Source: an uncultured Ruminococcus sp. (lineage in GTDB: Bacteria; Bacillota; Clostridia; Oscillospirales; Ruminococcaceae). Taken from it: a stretch of DNA of 8,919 nucleotides. The stretch lies in the NCBI GenBank assembly GCA_900752785.1, contig CAADWP010000182.1, forward strand, positions 1 through 8,919, read 5' to 3'. Positions 5,555 through 8,919 of the stretch are shown here, piece by piece. The notes beneath the pieces are model-generated. The model was given only the letters and a program-made list of their open reading frames with translations, had not been told where the DNA came from and made no database searches. The position numbers and the translations under genes were made by a program. The first letter of the stretch is position 1, and each line of letters starts with the position of its first letter.

Positions 5555-5802
5555 GAACTCCCTCTTTTCTTTATGAAATATAAATTTCAAAAACGACAAT
5601 AAACGGCAAGCCTTTCGGTCAACACTTAAGACAAGCTCTTAAATGCTTGTATAGTGTAACTTTATTTCTTGGCGATCTGTTCTAATCAGAGTGTGTTCAT
5701 ATAAAAATACAACGCACATCATTTCATACAGATGTTTCTTATTAATTTGTCGTTTGAAAAAAGCTCTTCTCTCACTTATTTATAATACTTTTTTCGATTG
5801 CT
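5555..5802. other. Intergenic region between reductase and sigma operons
   Basis: This AT-rich spacer should hold the end of the reductase operon and the promoter of the sigma operon. It contains an inverted repeat TTAAGA-N5-TCTTAA (5626-5642) and a perfect 8-bp inverted repeat GAAAAAAG/CTTTTTTC (5756-5763 and 5788-5795) with a 24-nt loop, at best a weak terminator for the reductase gene. I could not identify a promoter with correctly spaced -35 and -10 elements, so read-through from the operon to its right cannot be excluded. Confidence 0.4.
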
Positions 5803-6984
5803 CTAAACTTCTGCCTTAACAGCAATTTTAAGTATCTCGGCAACATCGTAAGAAGAAAGCTTAACAAAACCTCCGGTTTTACCGTCACCGAGCCCGAGCT
5901 TATTTACAAGAACGGGAATATCCTTTTCTTTTGCGCCAAGCTCATCGAAATTTATCGGCATTCCGATAGACCTCAAAAAACTACGGAACGCTTTTATTCC
6001 GTTTACGGCAGTCTCCTCCGGAGCTTCAAAATTCATTTCGCATCCCCATATTCTCACGGCTGCCTGAGCGAAGCGCATAACGTTATGATGCATTACAAAT
6101 TCCATCCAAGCAGGCATAACAACAGCAAGCCCGGCTCCGTGAGCGCAGTCATACAAGCCCGAAAGCTCATGCTCGATCCTGTGACTGTTCCAATCTTGCT
6201 CTCTTCCGACGCCGACTATATCATTATGTGCGACAGTGCCTGCCCACATGATATTTGCCCTCGCTTCGTAATTATCCGGCTCTGCAATAACTCTCGGGAC
6301 CTCCTTTATCATAGTAAGAAGAACCGCCTCGCAAAGACGGTCGGTTATCTCAACCTCCGTTGTATTTGTAAAATAACGTTCAAAAACATGAGCCATAATA
6401 TCAGCAGCTCCGCAAGCGGTTTGATATGCCGGAAGCGTAAAGGTCAATTCGGGATTAAGAACGGAAAATTTAGGACGGAGAAGATCCGAGCCTGTATCAC
6501 GTTTAAGCATACCGTTCTCTTTTGTGACAACGGAAGCTCCCGACCCCTCGCTTCCTGCGGCGGCAATAGTTAATACCGTTCCGATAGGCAGAGCTTTCTC
6601 AACAGGCTTATCAGAATCGTAAAAATCCCAGAAATCTCCATCATAAGGTACTCCGAGAGCAATACCCTTTGACGAATCAATACACGAGCCTCCGCCTACG
6701 GATAAAATAAAATCTACATTCTCTCTGCGGCAAAGCTCGATCCCCTCATATATCTTTGTGTCACGCGGATTAGGCTGAACTCCGCCAAGCTCAATATGGG
6801 AAATATTTTCGGCATCCAGAGAGCTTTTCACTCGTTCAAGAAGTCCTGATCTTACAGCCGAACCTAACCCGTAATGAATAAGCACCTTTGTACCGCCAAA
6901 CTTTTTTACGTATTTTCCGCATTCGTTTTCGCTTCCCCTGCCGAAAATAAACTCTGTCGGACTGTAAAAATTAAAATTCTCCAT
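5803..6984 (-). CDS. Iron-containing alcohol/aldehyde dehydrogenase, YqhD/BdhA-like
   Basis: A 393-residue member of the group III metal-dependent alcohol dehydrogenases, closest in form to NADPH-dependent butanol dehydrogenase/YqhD enzymes that reduce short- and medium-chain aldehydes to alcohols. The Rossmann-type half carries GGGSCIDSSKGI (97-108), the nucleotide-binding signature. The metal ligands expected from the family are D195, H199, H268 and H282; the H268-H282 spacing of 14 matches E. coli YqhD. Length is normal and it looks intact. ATG 6984 lies inside the last codons of the YolD-like gene (14-bp overlap), with GGAGG eight bases upstream. It is therefore the third gene of the polymerase/YolD operon and probably translationally coupled. 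Family members serve both fermentation and detoxification of reactive aldehydes; the context favours the latter, but this is inference. Confidence 0.95.
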   Translation of the reverse strand: MENFNFYSPTEFIFGRGSENECGKYVKKFGGTKVLIHYGLGSAVRSGLLERVKSSLDAENISHIELGGVQPNPRDTKIYEGIELCRRENVDFILSVGGGSCIDSSKGIALGVPYDGDFWDFYDSDKPVEKALPIGTVLTIAAAGSEGSGASVVTKENGMLKRDTGSDLLRPKFSVLNPELTFTLPAYQTACGAADIMAHVFERYFTNTTEVEITDRLCEAVLLTMIKEVPRVIAEPDNYEARANIMWAGTVAHNDIVGVGREQDWNSHRIEHELSGLYDCAHGAGLAVVMPAWMEFVMHHNVMRFAQAAVRIWGCEMNFEAPEETAVNGIKAFRSFLRSIGMPINFDELGAKEKDIPVLVNKLGLGDGKTGGFVKLSSYDVAEILKIAVKAEV

Positions 6985-7399
6985 AAAAATTTCCTCCGTT
7001 TATTTCAAAAATATTGTCAAGAGGGATCCGATCTCCCTCAAACGTTATCAGAGCGCCCTCAGCTTCGTCTATGCGTCGGAATGTGCCGACGGTTTCCATA
7101 TAAACGCCGCCTTCCTTTTTACTATCGCGCACAAAATATATTACAGAAATCTTTTCGCCTGCTCCTTTATGACAAAGCCAAGCAATACGCCTGTCAAGCT
7201 CCGCTCTCCTGTCGTCATCAAGCGAAAGCCTTTCACCGACAGTTCTTGCCTCCTCGCAAACAGCTTCTTCATATCCGTTAAGAGCCTTAAATGAACCAAA
7301 TTGAGCCGCTCTGTCACGCATTGACATTTTCGGACGTTTTTTTGATACATGATGAGGATGATCTATTATTTTCTCATACCGAAATTTACTATTTTCCAT
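6971..7399 (-). CDS. YolD-like protein, partner of Y-family polymerase
   Basis: A 142-residue protein with the YolD-like signature: KKRPKMSMRDRAAQFGSFKAL at about 20-40, then GYEEAV, and a C-terminal beta-rich half with IPLDNIFEI near the end. YolD-like proteins are small Firmicutes proteins encoded next to UvrX/YqjW-type translesion polymerases and are thought to assist or regulate them; their biochemical role is not well defined. This example is slightly longer than the roughly 110-residue Bacillus proteins. The ATG follows the polymerase TAA directly (TAAATG). The nearest GGAGGG lies 12 bases upstream, inside the polymerase gene, so initiation probably relies on ribosomes ending the polymerase. 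Its own end overlaps the reductase start by 14 bp. Confidence 0.88.
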   Translation of the reverse strand: MENSKFRYEKIIDHPHHVSKKRPKMSMRDRAAQFGSFKALNGYEEAVCEEARTVGERLSLDDDRRAELDRRIAWLCHKGAGEKISVIYFVRDSKKEGGVYMETVGTFRRIDEAEGALITFEGDRIPLDNIFEINGGNFYGEF

Positions 7400-8884
7400 T
7401 TATGCTTTATGCCCTCCGACCTGACCGTTTCTTTCGATTGTAGTAGCTCCTTCCTGAAGATTTAATCCTTTCAGAATGGAATTTTTTCCATATTTATGCA
7501 TAATATCCAGCATGGTATTCTGAAGAACCCGTTCTCTTTTCAATTTTTCTCTCTCCAATATCTGCTGACTTTCAATAACTTCAGGATCGGTAAAAAAATC
7601 AAGCTGCACAGGTTCCCGATCTAAACTGCTTTCGGGGACGACATGATTTGCCGCAACATACATTCTTCTGACTCTCAGCTCCGGATCGACGATCCGCGTA
7701 TACAGCTTCATCATAGCGGCAGCGATCTTTTTTGAAGAAGATGTAAAACCGTCAAGATTTATCGTACCATGAGCTTGCTTCGGAACCTTTCTGCCATAAC
7801 GGTCCGAAGTGATCTCGCCGCCGTAATCTTCTGGTATTCCCTCAACGTCATATCCCAGAGTAAGCTCAAGCTGATTTGTAACGGCCATTTTTTCAACCAG
7901 ATCAAGAGTCAGAAGCTCTGTCATTTCACGAACAATAAGCCGCCCCTCCTCATAGGTATATGGACGCGAAAGCACCTGTCCTCGGCTTATGCTGTGATTT
8001 TCCGGACGGTATGCCTTTATATCCGCAATTGTACAAGGCTCCCACCCCCATGCATGGTCAATAAGAAGCTCTGCGTTAACTCCGAAAAGCTTATATAGCT
8101 TGTCCTCGTTCTGCTCTGAACATTCTGCAATATCTCCCATTGTATTCATATAATTTGCTTCAAGCTTTTTCGCAGTACCGCGTCCGACGCGCCAGAAATC
8201 AGTGATCGGAGTATGCTCCCAAAGCTGACGCCGATAGCTTGCTTCATCAAGCTCTGCGATCCTCACACCGTCCTTATCAGGCGGCATTTTCTTCGCCACA
8301 ATGTCCATTGCAACCTTACAAAGATAAAGATTAGTTCCGATGCCTGCCGTTGCAGTGATTCCCGTCTCTTTCAATACTTCGCGGATCATCGTCATCGCAA
8401 GCTCATGAGCAGTCATTTTATACGTTTCAAGATATGCCGAAGCGTCAATAAACACCTCGTCAATTGAATAAACATGCATATCTTCCGGAGCTATATATCT
8501 GAGGTATATATTATAAATTTTCGTACTGATCTTCATATACAGCGACATTCTCGGCGTAGCAATTATATAGTCTGCTGCAAGAGAAAAGTCGGTTTCAAGT
8601 TCCGATGCAGAATACGACTTTCCTAAAAAACGACGCCGGGGAGCTTTTTTAAGCCTGCTTTGATTGATCTCCTTTATTTTCTGCACCACTTCAAAAAGCC
8701 TCGCCCTTCCGGGAAGTCCGTAAGCTTTAAGCGATGGGGTAACAGCAAGACATATTGTTTTTTCGGTTTTCGACGAATCCGCCACCACAAGATGCGTTGT
8801 CATCGGGTCAAGTCCACGTTCCGTACATTCGACAGAGGCATAAAAAGATTTTAGATCAATGGCAATATAAGCTCCCTCCGACAT
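7400..8884 (-). CDS. Y-family translesion DNA polymerase, UvrX/UmuC-like
   Basis: A 494-residue error-prone polymerase that copies past damaged template bases. The palm motif IDLKSFYASVE gives catalytic D10, with Y15 in the steric-gate position that excludes ribonucleotides. YSIDEVFID gives D142 and E143, the other catalytic carboxylates. GIGTNLYLCKVAMDIVAKK belongs to the palm/fingers, and WRVGRGTAKKLEANY is the thumb helix-hairpin-helix. A little-finger domain follows to about residue 410. QLDFF at 427-431 is a classic beta-clamp-binding motif. The C-terminal tail of about 60 residues is charged and probably flexible. A tyrosine gate and the adjacent YolD-like gene place it nearer UvrX/YqjW/UmuC than DinB. 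AGGAGGG at 8891-8897 supports the start. Genes of this type are often SOS-induced, but the promoter lies beyond the window edge, so no LexA site can be checked. Confidence 0.95.
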   Translation of the reverse strand: MSEGAYIAIDLKSFYASVECTERGLDPMTTHLVVADSSKTEKTICLAVTPSLKAYGLPGRARLFEVVQKIKEINQSRLKKAPRRRFLGKSYSASELETDFSLAADYIIATPRMSLYMKISTKIYNIYLRYIAPEDMHVYSIDEVFIDASAYLETYKMTAHELAMTMIREVLKETGITATAGIGTNLYLCKVAMDIVAKKMPPDKDGVRIAELDEASYRRQLWEHTPITDFWRVGRGTAKKLEANYMNTMGDIAECSEQNEDKLYKLFGVNAELLIDHAWGWEPCTIADIKAYRPENHSISRGQVLSRPYTYEEGRLIVREMTELLTLDLVEKMAVTNQLELTLGYDVEGIPEDYGGEITSDRYGRKVPKQAHGTINLDGFTSSSKKIAAAMMKLYTRIVDPELRVRRMYVAANHVVPESSLDREPVQLDFFTDPEVIESQQILEREKLKRERVLQNTMLDIMHKYGKNSILKGLNLQEGATTIERNGQVGGHKA

Positions 8885-8919
8885 AAAAAGCCCTCCTAAC
8901 CAATGCCAACAACTTAAGA
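8885..8919 (-). promoter_or_regulatory. Ribosome binding site and partial leader of the polymerase operon
   Basis: AGGAGGG on the minus strand (8891-8897) sits six bases before the polymerase ATG, a near-perfect Shine-Dalgarno sequence. The remaining bases to the edge show no promoter, operator or upstream coding end. Confidence 0.75.

Noticed and set aside
5590..5622. Minus-strand TTGACC (5617-5622) as part of the sigma operon promoter
   Set aside because: No -10 hexamer is found at 16-18 bp, and the fit to ECF-type GTC elements is poor.
5756..5795. GAAAAAAG/CTTTTTTC inverted repeat as the reductase terminator
   Set aside because: The stem is entirely A-T apart from its ends and has a 24-nt loop; too weak to call.

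Overview
The window looks like chromosomal DNA from a Gram-positive anaerobe of the class Clostridia, possibly Ruminococcus-like. This is inferred from AGGAGG-type ribosome binding sites, moderately AT-rich intergenic DNA, a Y-family polymerase paired with a YolD-like protein (a Firmicutes arrangement), an iron-type alcohol dehydrogenase, and an extremely Thr-rich surface protein. No tRNA, rRNA, CRISPR array, transposase or complete mobile element was seen.

Layout: the left part (1-3757) is transcribed rightward and the right part (3817-8884) leftward. The two halves converge on a bidirectional terminator at 3763-3798. On the left, a DEDDh (DnaQ-like) exonuclease (419-955) and a DUF5131/phage Gp37-Gp68-type three-Cys protein (971-1846) form a two-gene operon. 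Upstream lie a sigma-A-like promoter, a spaced 13-bp inverted repeat that could be an operator, and a possible 13-codon leader ORF; downstream is a UUCG-capped terminator. A 480-bp gene-free stretch follows. It contains a GC-rich, fold-prone island and a 94-bp-period tandem duplication whose copies each carry a rightward and a leftward promoter-like sequence. Next is a lone polysaccharide flippase (2330-3757).

On the right, three genes are packed without gaps on the minus strand: a Y-family translesion polymerase with a clamp-binding motif, a YolD-like partner, and a YqhD/BdhA-type aldehyde/alcohol reductase whose start overlaps the end of the YolD-like gene. Further downstream on the same strand are an ECF sigma factor and an overlapping gene for a single-pass membrane protein. 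That protein has a very short cytoplasmic segment, a Thr-rich stalk of about 230 residues and a small C-terminal domain, and is probably the cognate regulator of the sigma factor.

Biological reading (inference): the polymerase/YolD/reductase operon may link bypass of DNA damage to detoxification of reactive aldehydes. The sigma/membrane pair may sense an envelope or extracellular signal through a mucin-like stalk. The exonuclease/DUF5131 operon resembles phage- or accessory-derived nucleic-acid processing genes. The least understood parts are the short-tailed Thr-rich regulator, the exonuclease/DUF5131 pair with its unusual Cys-rich tail, and the promoter-bearing tandem repeat.
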